From Limonium bicolor (taxonomy: Eukaryota; Streptophyta; Magnoliopsida; Caryophyllales; Plumbaginaceae), in the NCBI GenBank assembly GCA_023374045.1, contig CM041777.1, positions 102,998,046 through 103,062,045 on the forward strand: a stretch of DNA of 64,000 bases, written 5' to 3'. Made by a program: the position numbers and the translations under genes. Of the stretch, positions 21,832 through 33,800 are shown piece by piece. The notes below the pieces were generated by a model that was given only the letters and a program-made list of their open reading frames with translations, was not told where the DNA came from and ran no database searches. Within the stretch, counting starts at the first letter, position 1. Each line of letters begins with the position of its first letter.

Positions 21832-24800
21832 CTAAGCAACAGCTTTGAACTCCAGCCTGTTATACAAATCATCGTCCAGTAGCTCCCCTTTCTCAAGAAA
21901 GTACTCCGAGATAATCTGCTGACAGATGTCGACTATCCTGCGGCACTGAGAAGCAAAAGATTCCTTAAGATGGGCATTAATTGTGCCTTGCTTCTGTATC
22001 TCTTCCTGAGATTGCCGTGAAAACGACATGAGCTTGGCCACTTGGGACTCAAGGGTCAGGACCTGGGCTCGATATTTGTCACACTGAGCATTGGCTAGAG
22101 ACAGCTCCTCTTTAGCGCTAATTACCCGACCATTCAGCTGCTTGACATGCTTCAGAAGATTGGCAGAGCTCAAGCCTGACCGGAACACAAGAAAGGTAAG
22201 AAACAAAGTGAGTAAAAGGAAGAAACGAAGAATCAAGATCTGAAGGTTTACCTTGGCCCGACGACTCAGCATTCTCAACTTGGAGACGAGACATGGCTTC
22301 CTCCAAGCCTTTCACCCTCTCTTCCAGCCTGGATTTCTCATTTGTCAAGGCAATTTTATCCGCAGCAAGGGCCTTCTTCTCCTCTTCTAAGGAAGAGCAA
22401 TCCCGGAGCAGAGACTGCTTCTCTTGTTCGAAGGAAGACCTTGACTGCTCTTCCAGTGCAGCCTTTTCCTCCGACAAACAGTTAAGCTCCTGCATGAGCT
22501 TTCCCTTTTCCTCTACAAGGGCCTCATTCTCCCGTTGAAGAGCTTGCTTCTCCAGTTCAAGCGTTTCAGCTTCCTGCTTGAAAGAATTCCTCTCCTGATA
22601 GAAAAAGGCCTTGTCGGCCTGGAGGGAATTTACCTCGTTCCGGTGAGCAGAGCGCACCTGATCCAACAAAACGTCTAGGTCAGAGAAGGCCCGAGCCAGC
22701 TTATCTTTCCCAGAAACAAGATGGTTTCGTACCTCTATCAAAGTATTGTCAGCTTCCAGGATCCGGCTTTTTAAAGAAAAATTTTCTTCTCGGAGTTTCT
22801 TCAGTTGTGACTCATATCCGTCACGCTGACGGACGCATTCCTGCCGAGACAGCTGCAGATCCTTGTTTATTGCCTCAGTCCTCTCCTTCACCTTGAGATC
22901 GATCTCATAGTGAATCTGGTCAATGTAAGCATCATGAGAAGAGCGGCTCTGCTTCAGCTCCTCTTGAGCATTATTGGCTCGGCTCTCCTCATAGCGGAGC
23001 CTGGACTGGAGATTGCCGGAGTGAACCTCAGCACTTTGGGCCATGGACATCACCTAAAGCAAGCAACACAGTTCACAAAGTTAGGAAGAAAACAAAACAA
23101 ATCAGGAAAGAAACACAAAGAAAGATATTGAAGAGGAGTGTACGCCAACCTGAAAGATGCCCCCCACATCAGATCAAACACATCACTTATTGGAAGGGAA
23201 TGCCGCATGATGGCATCTGCCCCCCCCCCCATCTCCCATCCACAACCTTTGTTTAGTAGCAGTAACGGTTGCTGGAGGAGCAAAAATCCCGTCCGGATGA
23301 CCGGATCTCTTTATTGCCTCCTTCCAGACGGAGGAATACTTGGTAGACTCACAAGATATCAAAGGAAGAGGGTGCCCGCAGTGATAAAACCATTCTTCCT
23401 TTTGAGAGGGGCCGGTAAAGGACTCCTGAGCAGGAGGAGGAGGCGAGGAAGAAGAAGAGGCCGTGATGTCCTCTCTTTGCTTGCTCCGAAGCTCAGGATC
23501 TTCGGGCACCTGCCGGTACTCCGCTGCTCTTTCCCACGCCGCATTCTTGGCCGCAGCAATATCAATGGAAAGTGGGTCTGAGGCCTCAGGGTGATCAGAG
23601 GTTTGTCCTTCTCCTGATATCCCTGGCTGTGGAGCCTTTGGCTTTGATGCAGTTTTCTTCTTTAGTCTTTGTTTGACAGGAACAGAGACTGCCGCAGTAA
23701 TAAAAAATCAGATGTAATTCCATTACCAAAAGATTCAAGCACATACAAAGCCGGAAACGGAAGGGCGCTACAAAAAGCAAAAGAGCAAAAAACGGGGGAT
23801 CGATCAAAACCTTGTTCGGCCGGAAGACCGGTGCGGAGTCCTGTGGCCTCCAAAGTATTTTCTTGAACAGGATCTGAAGAAAAGTAACCCGACAAATCAG
23901 GAAACTGCTCGCAAATCGGGGTCGGATGACCAGACTCCCGCCCCAGGCGAGAACCAAGGTCTAGACCCGAACCAGGGGTGAGGGGAAGAAAGACACGGTG
24001 CCCGGACTCGGGGATCACGTGCCAAGTACCTGACAATCCGGCGGTGACACGTTCAGGGGATTCCAGCCTTTTCTTTTTCTTTGAATGACCAGCTTGGTCA
24101 TCTCTGGCTTCTTGCCTGGAGCGCTTTGTAGAAGGGGGAGCATTTTCCAAGAGCTGCTCAGCCGCATCTGTAGCCGCATCCAAAGTATCATAGTAGTTGA
24201 TTTTCTCGTCCCCATTCTTGAAGGTGACGAAGTTCCAGCTATGGAAAGGACCGATCTTGTCCCCCTTCTGGAAGAAATCTACATACGACACACCAAAGCG
24301 ATCAGAGAACCAACGGAGACAGCAAAACTTGTGCTAAAAATTAAAAGCACTTACTGTGGTAGGTCTTCAGAGAAGATAAACGTGCTTTTGTAAAAAACGC
24401 CTCGACAGTTGGCGGCTTTTTGTTTTGTGCTCTCAGAATCTTCGAAATGGGCAGCTCGGCCGGAGGGGTTGGGGGACAGATCAACTGGCCTTTGCCGACT
24501 TCAGCACAGTATGGGACGCCCAAGATTCGGCCGGATGGAGGAACAATGACGAACCACCGTGAGCTCCACTCATGAACCTTATTATAGTCAAAAAGGGAGT
24601 ATCCGGCTTTCGCAATTAGGGTTAAGCTGTCAGGATCAACCCTAACCGTGAAGAATCGGGCAAAGTCAGTACCTTCCGGCCGAATCTTGCTTTCTTCGCA
24701 GAGAGAAACAAAGGCATGGAGATGCGAAATGGCCTTTGGATGAAGATGAGCAAGAGCACAGCAACGACAAAGAAGGAAGCCCAAGACAAAAGGGTGTGGG

Positions 24801-25204
24801 GGAATGGTCAGGCCGGAACGGAACAAATCAGCGTAGACCACGTACCCACGGCCAAAGTCATCGTTGGGGTGAGAATCGAGGGATGGTAGGTAAATTTGAG
24901 TACCAAGTGGAGCATCGACATCCCTAAGGCAGTCACAAAGGGCGGAGAAGTCAAGAGAGGAAGGAGAGGGCTCACGGCCAGGCAAAAAGGGCTTCAGGGA
25001 CTTCAGGAGCGTGGGGCGAAATCCATTGGGGGAGCGAGAGCCCTGAATCGCCTCGATGGCAGGTGGAAAATTCGCAGCAAGCTTACTCTTTTTTGCAGCG
25101 GAGGTAGATATTGGTGAGCTTAGCACGAAGTCGAAAGTAACGACAGCAAAAGGGAACACAGAGCACGATAACAGAGTGGCGAGAGAAGAAGATAGTCGAA
25201 GCAA
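21832..25204 (-). CDS. Antisense additional gene of Tat element: Transposase_28-like plus coiled coil
   Basis: Lies antisense between pol and the 3' LTR. Exon A (about 25204-24355) encodes a Transposase_28-like region (putative gypsy-type, PF04195), with VYADLFRSGLTIPPHPF and WSSRWFVIVPPSG. Exon B (24278-23811) continues FFQKGDKIGPFHSWNF and a basic KKKKR stretch. Exon C (from 23688) carries VKQRLKKKTASK and AAAKNAWERAAEYRQ. A long coiled coil follows (23050-22252), then a last exon (22175) to the stop at 21832. Putative introns 24279-24354, 23689-23810 and 22176-22251 have GT-AG ends and join frames in phase. The junction near 23054-23131 is unclear. A run of C at about 23220-23230 breaks the frame. 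No ATG is visible at the start: the open frame begins at a TTG and its true start is unknown. Additional ORFs here are known in the Tat lineage; their function is not. Confidence 0.7.
22176..22251 (-). other. Putative intron 3 of antisense gene
   Basis: 76 bp, donor CCAAG|GTAAAC and acceptor CCGGTCAG|GC on the minus strand. It joins SSGQ to GLSSANLL in phase and lies within the coiled-coil coding region. Confidence 0.7.
23689..23810 (-). other. Putative intron 2 of antisense gene
   Basis: 122 bp, donor GAACAAG|GTTTTG and acceptor ACTGCGGCAG|TC on the minus strand. It is phase-compatible and joins GLPAEQ to VSVPVKQRLKKK. Confidence 0.65.
24279..24354 (-). other. Putative intron 1 of antisense gene
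   Basis: 76 bp, strong donor CACA|GTAAGT and acceptor CGTATGTAG|AT on the minus strand, in phase (LKTYH to FFQKGDK). Confidence 0.6.
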
Positions 25205-25657
25205 GTGGGCAGAGGAGGAAAGAGAAAGAAGCTCAAAAACTCAGACTTTAAGGAAAGTTTTCTCCCGCTCAAATAAATAATATATATACGCATGTGCAAA
25301 CGAAAAAACACCTTTTTGCAGGGAAAAAGAAAGGGCCACACGCTTCCTAAAGACGGTTCCGACGTTTAGTCGAAAGAGGGACCCTACGAATTCCACACTG
25401 AAGACAGGTGGAAAATTCAAAAAAGCGGTAAAGAACGGGTTCGGGTCATGAGCTTTGCACATGGCCGATGAAAAGTTCTTTCTCTCCAAATGTGAAGAAA
25501 AAGAACTTGTGGGACTGGGATAAGGAAAAGACGAAGCATAGGCAAACCAAAGAACCTCAGGGTTGGCCGCAGTCGCAAAATTTTTCGCCGAAGCACAAGA
25601 CACAGAAGTTCTATTTTCTTCACCAAAAATTCAGAAATATAGAACTTGTGGGACTGA
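25205..25657 (-). other. Leader region of antisense gene, next to 3' LTR
   Basis: An open minus-strand stretch at 25241-25603 has no known domain. This is where an antisense promoter or first exon would lie. No clear polypurine tract precedes the LTR: the bases before 25658 are only weakly purine-rich (GTGGGACTGA). Confidence 0.4.
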
Positions 25658-26080
25658 TGAGAAGGGAAGAAATGGTATCAAGCCAAACAAGACATATGGA
25701 GCATCCGGCCGCTTCTGGCCGGATGGAAGTAAGAGTACATAAGGCATTCGGCCGTCTCCGGCCGGACAAAAGTAGGACTTAGGCAAGACAAAATATAGTT
25801 TGGCCGGTCGTCTGTGGTCGGCCAAAGATGATAGGGGAGGGCAAAACCGTACTTATACATGTAAAATACAGGCTGGCAGCATAAGACCAGGCCCAAAACT
25901 CTATAAATAGGAGTGTACCCCCATGAAATAAGACATGTAACATTTGGTAATCAAACTTACACTCGATCCTAACAAAAGGCTCTCTCTCTCTCCCTTCTTA
26001 CGAGATTCAGTAATCAAGACCAAGTAACGTAGGATAGTAAATCAGATCGGATTATATTTGAGATGCTGCATATGGTTTCA
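25658..26080 (+). repeat. 3' LTR of Tat element
   Basis: 423 bp, colinear with 14501-14921, with a 2-bp insertion and scattered substitutions. It ends GGTTTCA before the target duplication CCATC. Confidence 0.93.
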
Positions 26081-26085
26081 CCATC

Positions 26086-29084
26086 CTTCCATTCTTCTAT
26101 CCCCTCATACCTCATGGTTCCATTTACCTTTTTTAATGAACCTCTATTGTGCCTCTTTACTTTGAAATATGACCATATACTAATAAGATGTTATACCCAC
26201 AATGTGCTCGATTGGCTCTTTTGAAAACAAAGTATCACGCAGGCGGTCACTGCTAGTCTTGACTCTAGTTCTTACTTTCACACTTATATCTAACCTTGGG
26301 ATTAGTACTTATGACGGGGTTAATTTGATTGGCCCCTCATGGCTCCCCTCCTCTAGGCCCTTACAACCATGCTGATTCAACTCGTCTGACGAACCCAGCA
26401 GGGAAAGTTCCCTGACTGCTGGTGGGGGTGAAGCCGAAGCCGGTTGTTGAGTATACTAGCTCCTCCATTCAGGACTCTACTTCCTCCATGGTCTTGCTAA
26501 TTGGGTGCTTATTCTCTTTCAATCTATCCAAACTCCATTTTATTCCCTGATGGCCAGCGTGAGTTCTTGCTTACTTTTTTTTTATACATGGCGCTGCAAA
26601 GACAGCTGAACTGATGACTCACATCAGAGAGGATAACCTGGTTAGGTTAGCGCGAAGGTGAAATTACATACGATTAATCACCAAAATTGGTCCACTCCTA
26701 ATTCTAAAATTATATTACCTTATCTTAGCCTAGGGAATAAAAAATGAGGATTAAGTTTGGCAAGCATGGAAACTTGGGGAATTTGATGCCGACAGACATA
26801 CACCATTGCCACTTGCTCGACATATAAACAACTAGGCCACACCAAAACATTTGATGTCATATATCCTCAGATGCCCCTTGGAAGATTGGGCTACTTTGAA
26901 TCCAAGCTACTATGAGATCCCTGAGTGTCCTGAATTTCCTTCGGTGAACACTTCCAGCCACTCAGTCAATGTCCCTGGGGCCCTAAAGGGGTCTCTTTCA
27001 TTTTATCGGTTTGTTATGGTGTGTTTCCATGAGACCGACCAATTGTACTCCTGTTTCCTTTATTTCATTCCTTACTACAGCCCATCTTTTTACCCTTCTT
27101 ACTCCTTTGATATTGTAGAAACCATGAGCCTCCACCATTTTTCAATTTCACTTTCTTTGCCTCTCGATCATTGCGTCGAAGTACCGTGACATAGTTTCAC
27201 TTTGAGAGTTCAGGAAATGGGATGGAACATTTCAGTTGCTTGCTTACTATTTTCATACTCGACAAAAGCGTAGTGAGTATTAGTGGTGATACGTCATTTG
27301 GTTGGCCGGTGGACGTTGATAATCCTACCGTACCGTATGAATGGAAGATTTTCTAGATTGTTCCTAGAGTTGTGATTTCATGGTGGCGGTCTATGAACAC
27401 ATTCGTCGAGATCACCGACACGAAACGGTAGTTGGATGGATATGATTTCTGATGTATGTCATCAACTTAGCTGTCTTTGCCGCGCCACTGATTAAAAAAA
27501 ATGACACCATTTGTATTTACAATTTTGAAACATTGCCTAAAGGATGAATATTCCATAGCTTCCTTGTACTACGCCTAGCTCAGTGGCTTCTGGTGGTGGT
27601 ATGCAGTTGGTTAGCGTAGGGGTTCTGGTCTTTTGTGGTGTTTCTTTCCTGTATAAGTAATTTGGTTCTTTGTTTTTTTTTTTCAGGAAAATATATGTAA
27701 CACAAATGAACTTGATATGATTAAATTAATGGGGTCTAATTAAATACGGTTTAATCAATGACACGGCTTGACTAGCCTACTATAAATGCATGCAAGTTTG
27801 AAAAAAGAAATTAGGATTTTCTTTTTCTTACGTTGGTGTGTAATGATTTTCCATAGGAGCGACTATTAGTCAACACTCACCAGAAAAAAAACTGTTTTTT
27901 TCTTCTTTCAGGAAACCAGATTTTTTAAAAAAAAAAAAAAATTAGTGAACATTAGTTACATTACATCTCCTTACTTTCACAACCAGTTACAATATCGTTC
28001 TTCCCCTACCGTGAGATCAATATACATAGCATTATATATAGAGCTAGAGATCGATGTAAAGTAATAATAAAAGAAATGGAGAAGGTTGTCGTTTGAAGTG
28101 GTACTTTAAGTTTGGCTGGCAAAACTGCAATCACGAGCAACATAACGACTTATTTGAACAGAAGAACTTTTGTGGTAGATACGTAGAGCATTCCCTGCAG
28201 AGCCACCATTACATGTGCTGTCTTGCGTTGTTTGTATTAGTAGTACAGTAGTAGCTAGCGCGTATGTAGTGTAGTGGGGGAGTCTGATACATGTTCAGAT
28301 AGAATACGAATCGGATTCCATATGCTAATTAGTCATCTTAAATTCACGAAATGCATCATCGATCCCAATAGGAATACTACTAGTAGTATTATTTCATTTG
28401 GACAAAAGATACGTAATAAAGTCAATCGTGCGTTCATTAATCTCAATCCTGAAGATAAAGAGTATTGAGTACTAGTAAGTAGTAATTAGTTACTACGTAC
28501 ATTGGAACTAGCTTATCATTATCATTTTGGGTGGCATTAATTAAGTTGATGAAATTCATTAACACTTTCAGGCTTGTGTAGCACACGGCAAAGACTGTTG
28601 ACTTACCCCCGCTATATATGCGCATTACACATGAATCTAGAGTCGATCGAGATAAAAAAGAAAAAAAGATATAGTATGTTATCGTCATTGGGTTGTTCAA
28701 AAGGAATTCATGTTTCTACTACTCATAATAATTATGTAAATAAAAAAGTTATGACAAATATTATGCATGCAGACATCACAATGTGAAACTTGTGATATAA
28801 GTGTAATGTACAGGAGGAAATACATATTTTCTACCGACATGCATTAATTAAAAAAATAATACTTGGTATATATAGAAAATCCAAAATCATGGATGATATA
28901 TATGTGTCATCAGAAATATATAGAAGATATTCTGATTGTTCATTTCTGTTTCCAAATAGGGAATATTTTGCCCAAAATTTCCCCCTGATACAATTAATAA
29001 ACTTGGACTTTAGCACATATGTGGCATTAATTGCTTGCTTCAATTAAAATGAAAGAGGGGCCCTCTATCGTCCTGAATTCCCTC
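26086..29084. other. Intergenic DNA, no gene recognised
   Basis: The left part continues the sequence interrupted by the Tat element. A short open frame at 26851-27189 has no domain I can identify and reads like decayed repeat. The rest is AT-rich with scattered TAGTA and poly(A/T) runs. Confidence 0.5.
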
Positions 29085-29355
29085 TTTTTTTATAGGGAAA
29101 ATTACATCCCCCACCCATGGGGTTTGACGTATTTTCATAAACCACCCACGTAGTTTGCATAATTACTTTGACCACCCATGACATTTTAGTCCGTCTAACA
29201 CCGTCACAATTTCTCCTTATTCTGTTAATAATGTCCACGTGTCCATTTTTAACTTGTTCTCTGTGGGCTGACATGGCATCTTATCTCCTCAATCTTCTTC
29301 CTCGTGCCATTCGTTTTTCTCTTCTCCCTAATTACTTTGCCCTCCTCCGCCTCCA

Positions 29356-29675
29356 ATTGACGACGTCGATGACTACTCCGACGGGCCTCCAAATTCATCC
29401 CCAAAGCTCACCCTACCCTACCCAGAAAAATCGCTTTCATGTTCTTAACCACCACACCAGTACTTCCCTTCGCCCCTCTTTGGGAACAATTCTTCGCCCA
29501 AGCTACATCACCACCACCGCCGGTACTCAACACCTCCACAATTCATCACCACTGCGCAAAACCCCAAACCCATATTACAACATCTACATCCACGTAGACC
29601 CTACTTACAACTACACACCACCCTTCCCGGTGTATTCCACAACAGAGTAATCCCCTCCATCTCCCTAATACGTTT
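29356..29675 (+). pseudogene. Captured fragment of GT14 / Core-2/I-branching (DUF266) glycosyltransferase
   Basis: Translated pieces read KIAFMFLTTTP...LPFAPLWEQFFAQ, then YYNIYIHVDPTYNYTPPFP and GVFHNRVIPS. The order and wording match the start of the plant Branch/DUF266 domain (PF02485). That domain begins with KIAFLFLT, LPLAPLWE.FF, YVHADP and VF..R.IPS in membrane-bound Golgi glycosyltransferases. Two frame changes and a Pro/Thr-rich interruption separate the pieces, so it is not functional. The first part, IDDVDDYSDGPPNSSPKL, may be the stem region of the donor gene. The donor is not in this window. Confidence 0.7.
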
Positions 29676-29684
29676 CTGGAAAAG

Positions 29685-30035
29685 TTTCACGGTAGTCTTC
29701 TTTCCACTCACTGTAATTTTACAGTCGTAACTGACGAACAAGGAAATAATTTCACGGTAGTCTTCATTTTTCTCACTCATTGTAATTTTGCAACCCTAAC
29801 TGGCGAACAAGGGAAAATTTCACGGTATTCTTTATTCCCCTCACTCAGGTGTCTTCATTCCCTGAATTGAAGGAAAAATTTCATGGTCGTCTTCATCCTT
29901 TTCACTCACTGTGAGTTTGCAATCGTAACTGGCGAACAAGGTAAAAAATTCACGGTAGTCTTCATTCTTCTCCCTCATGGTTGTCAAATTCACTGAATTG
30001 AAGGAAAGAATTTCACGGTCATTATTTTTCTCACG
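29685..30035. repeat. Irregular tandem repeat inside Pack-MULE
   Basis: About five degenerate units, each with TTTCACGGTAGTCTTC followed by CTCACTCACTGTAATTTTGCA and ACTGGCGAACAAGG-like words, spaced roughly 65-130 bp. Confidence 0.75.
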
Positions 30036-30471
30036 CGCAGTAATACATGCTCTAAGATATTTTTTTTTGAATTTTGTCTCCCCCTCTCTTGCTCTAGCCA
30101 ATGAACGCAAGCTTTTGTTAGAAGAGCGCCATGTCACCCTGCCACATGGACACTATTAACGGATAAGGAAAATTGGTGATGGGTGTAAGACGGAGCAAAA
30201 TATTATGGGTGGGCAAAGTAATTATGCAAACTACGTGGTGGTTTATGAAAATACGTCAAAGCTCGTGGGTGGGGGATGTAATTTTCCCTTTTTTTATATA
30301 TATATATATAGTACTAGTAGTATATATCTGTCTCCCTCTCTATCACTATGGGATTTCGATTTCTTGTGAGTTTAGTCTTCTTTCCTCTCTCCGGCCCTCT
30401 CTCCATACATAATACATTAACTAACTGCACAAGCATTCTCTCTATCTTGCCCATAAGCTTTACTACTAGTA

Positions 30472-30479
30472 GTATAAAT
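30472..30479 (+). promoter_or_regulatory. TATA box of NAC gene
   Basis: GTATAAATA lies about 390 bases before the start codon. Transcription would begin near 30505, giving a ~360-base leader. Confidence 0.55.
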
Positions 30480-30550
30480 AACCTTCATTTCCCAATCTCA
30501 AAACCGATCTACACTTTCTTAACTACATCTGCAATTAATCAAACCACCTC

Positions 30551-30582
30551 CTCTCTCTCTCTCTCTCTATCTCTTTCTCTCA
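30551..30582. repeat. CT-rich microsatellite in NAC leader
   Basis: An almost uninterrupted CTCTCTCT tract in the predicted 5' UTR, a common feature near plant core promoters. Confidence 0.7.
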
Positions 30583-30699
30583 CCTTTCCAAAATCGTTCG
30601 TCATCTTCTTCTTCCTCCATTCTTTCTGTTGATTATCATCTGGTTGTGGTGACTAATAGTCTGTACGTACGTCAAGTAAACAGCTTTTAAACCGCGTTA

Positions 30700-30732
30700 A
30701 TGAGATCAGCAACTTATAACATCTTCCCCTAG
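30700..30732 (+). promoter_or_regulatory. Small upstream ORF in NAC leader
   Basis: ATG followed by nine codons and TAG (MRSATYNIFP), 136 bases before the NAC start and inside the predicted leader. It could lower translation. Whether it is transcribed depends on the TATA assignment. Confidence 0.4.
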
Positions 30733-30867
30733 CTTCTTCATATACATACATATACCTTGCTGCTTGATTGATATTGTTCTCGATAGTGACTATACTCCTC
30801 CACCAGGATCTGGAATCAGTCTCGCGTTAAAGGAAACAAAAAAAGAGGTGATACATATCAAATCAAT

Positions 30868-33800
30868 ATGGGGTTGAAAGACATCGGAGAGACACTTCCT
30901 CCTGGATTCAGATTTTACCCGAGTGATGAAGAACTGGTTTGTCATTACCTTTTCAAGAAAATCACTAATGAAGAATTACTAAAAGGTACTTTGGTGGAGA
31001 TTGATCTGCATATCTGTGAGCCATGGCAACTTCCAGGTAATATTCATATATTACTCAAATTTCATCGATTCTTACTTACTGCGCGCGGCATATATCTGCC
31101 TGCATGTTGTTTGCTTATACTTTCCATTAATTAAGATTTGCATGGTTCTCCTTTGTATGCCCTCTTGGCCCTTTTCAGCTGAATATTATGCGCGCGATCG
31201 ATCTCCTTTTTGGCTTCATTCCTTTTTCAGTTCTGCTTTTATCTTTTTGGTGTAAACAAACAACCGAATCCTTTCTGTCATCACACATAAAAAGAAAGAA
31301 AAAAAAAAAGTTCTTTTTCACACTATTTTCTTTGGAATGGATATATGATATATCATGTATTAGATTCTTATTCCATATGGTCTAAATTTTCTTGCATCTC
31401 CACTACTTAATCTGCCTTTATCCTTCACATGTTATGAACTATACCCCGCTTTTTCAGCCAATTTGCCGTAGTACATAGAATTTCACCATATATTATATAC
31501 TGAAGCTGATGATATATATATATACTTTATATATGTAGTGCAAAACTCGTTGATATTGCATGTTTCTCGTGTGTTAATATCATAATGTACGCATGAATTT
31601 GCTTCTCAAGGATCAATTATGTATCCTGCGCGGCATGGTTCTTGTTTGGTATATCAAATTATTTTCATAAGAATCGAAAATCAATTAAAACTGACTCAGA
31701 AGAAGAGGAAAATGAATGAAACATTACTTAGAGCGTACTCATGAACATTATATAGCGAGGGTAAATCAATTAAAACTGATTCGGGGAAAAGAGAATTGGA
31801 TTAATTTGTGTTTTGTTTGTCGCGCCGTAGAAAATGATACCAAAATATACATATATATATGTTAATTACTACATAATATCAAGATTATTTTCAATAGACC
31901 AAGCGTAAAAGATCATATCATCCAAGTTTTTTTTTTTTTGATAAGTATAAGCTATATTCATTTCTGAGTACCCAATCGGTTACTCGTGAATATCAACAGC
32001 ATATTGTTATGGTAACGTTTCGACTCTACCCCAGCCATTCCTGCCTAGTGACTGCCTCATTAAAACCTTTATAGCAAAACCCAGTGGGAAAAAGCTATAG
32101 AGGAAAAAGAGTACATGTACAACAATAACCCTTACAAATATAACGTATCTTCCTTTAGATTCCTAGAGTTAAGAAAGAGATGATAAGACATAGGTTTGAA
32201 ACAAGGAAATTAATGTTGTGAATCAAATAGACGAGACACGTTGATTGACTTGTTGCTGATTTGGCACTTACATCAATTTTTTTGACACATCATCATCTTC
32301 TTCTTCTTCTTCTTCTATGCTTTCATATATTATTAATTTCAGTACTCTTCTCTCTGAAGCTTCTGAATTTGATAAGATTCACTTATACACACACAGTTGT
32401 AGCTAATAAAGTTAAATGCACAGTAACCAAATTAACTCCCCCGACATATATGATTGATGATGACACACTTTTTGTTATTACGTACTAGTTTCGTTTGACG
32501 ATTGGTCTCTATTCTATGCATGAAATTTTTTGGCTGGATCGTATTTATATATATTATCTGCATGCAAGACAACTGCACATGTATCTGCACTGCGCTCTTA
32601 GATAGTACATATTACATATTATATACAACTCTCACTCACTTACTCTCGGTTTCTTCTTTGTCTATCGATTGGTTTTTTTCTTTGTTATTGCGTTTTGAGT
32701 AGACTGCTGCTGTTTTTCGCTGACAGTAATCCCTACCTATATTAATCATTCGATATGGTTAAACTGCTATTTTGTAGCCGTCTTTTTTTTAAAAAAAAAA
32801 AAAGTGTTTATTATTTCTTCTATGGGTTTAACCTTCCTAACTCTTCTTATACATACGTCGTCAGTTGGAAAGCTGTTTTCAATCAATTTTATAAAAGGTA
32901 TATTCTTCAATCGACTACCTTTTCAATTTTTAGTATTATCAATTAACTGTTTAAAAAGTAAATCAAAACAGTGGATTGGGAGTCCTAACCTAATTTATAT
33001 ATCTTCCATTCCAAGATAAGCATGGACATCATGTGAAATTAGTACTAATTTCAACAGACTTCCATACCTAGGTATTCCAAATACGAAAGAGTTTCACTAA
33101 TTTCAGGAATTTTTTTTTATCTTCTTCTTCTTCCCGTGAGGCGTGAGATTGCTTAACCATTAATTTATTTTAATCACGTAAAACCAGGCGCGTATTTCAT
33201 GGGATGGGATTTTTCTTTCTTTTGTGCACAATAAGCAAGTATATATCTTAGAAGAAACAATCGAAGACATTAAATTACCACATATTCATACACCTACCCG
33301 AAAAGAGACCGAGTATATTCATACACCTCCTAGACATGATAATATACTAGCTAATACTATTTATACTACTAGCTGGATACAGAATTAGTAGGCATCTTAT
33401 AGCTAAATATGAACCGACAGAGAATAAAAATCACGACGATCATGATGTATGTCATGACAAATTTAATTAATACGGTGGCTAACCTAGTAGTAAGACCACT
33501 GATTAATTACTTACCTTGGTATTTATATAAGTGCCTTGTTAATGGTTTACAACTCTACATTATTTTAGGTTTACGTGTGATGTGAGGTATGAGTCCTCAT
33601 CCAATCTTACAACAATATTTGTATGTAGCGAATTATCTGACTGGTTGTTCCATTATTGAGATATATATATATAGCTAGTTTAAGGTATTATACTATTGTA
33701 CATTGATAGGTTAATAAATGGAAACTTATTAATTAAGCATTAGAGATATTATTTGTATACGTATAATTACAATTAAGGACATTCAATTGAATTTTTACAC

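Larger units (their letters stand above)
14501..26080 (+). mobile_element. Tat-lineage Ty3/gypsy LTR retrotransposon, complete but decayed
   Basis: Two LTRs (14501-14921 and 25658-26080) start TGAGAAGGG and end GGTTTCA. They are flanked by the 5-bp duplication CCATC (14496-14500, 26081-26085). The order is LTR, primer binding site, gag, protease, RT, RNase H, a second archaeal-type RNase H, integrase, a 42-bp minisatellite, an antisense gene, then LTR. The second RNase H, a tandem repeat after pol and an additional ORF before the 3' LTR are all hallmarks of the Tat lineage (Ogre/Retand group). The sense genes have several stops and frameshifts, so the copy is dead. The LTRs differ at roughly 15 positions by eye, so the insertion is fairly recent. 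Confidence 0.93.
29095..30288. mobile_element. Pack-MULE (Mutator-like element with captured gene fragment)
   Basis: Terminal inverted repeats of about 150 bp begin GGGAAAATTACATCCCCC. The left is 29095-29250; the right, inverted, is 30145-30288. A 10-bp duplication TTTTTTTATA flanks it (29085-29094, 30289-30298). This fits Mutator-like elements, which make 9-10 bp duplications. It encodes no transposase; instead the interior has a GC-rich fragment resembling a host glycosyltransferase gene and a small tandem repeat. It lies about 180 bases upstream of the NAC TATA box. Confidence 0.88.

Noticed and set aside
30348..30632. 94-residue frame upstream of the NAC start
   Set aside because: Begins before the TATA box and runs through the CT tract; composition-driven, no domain.
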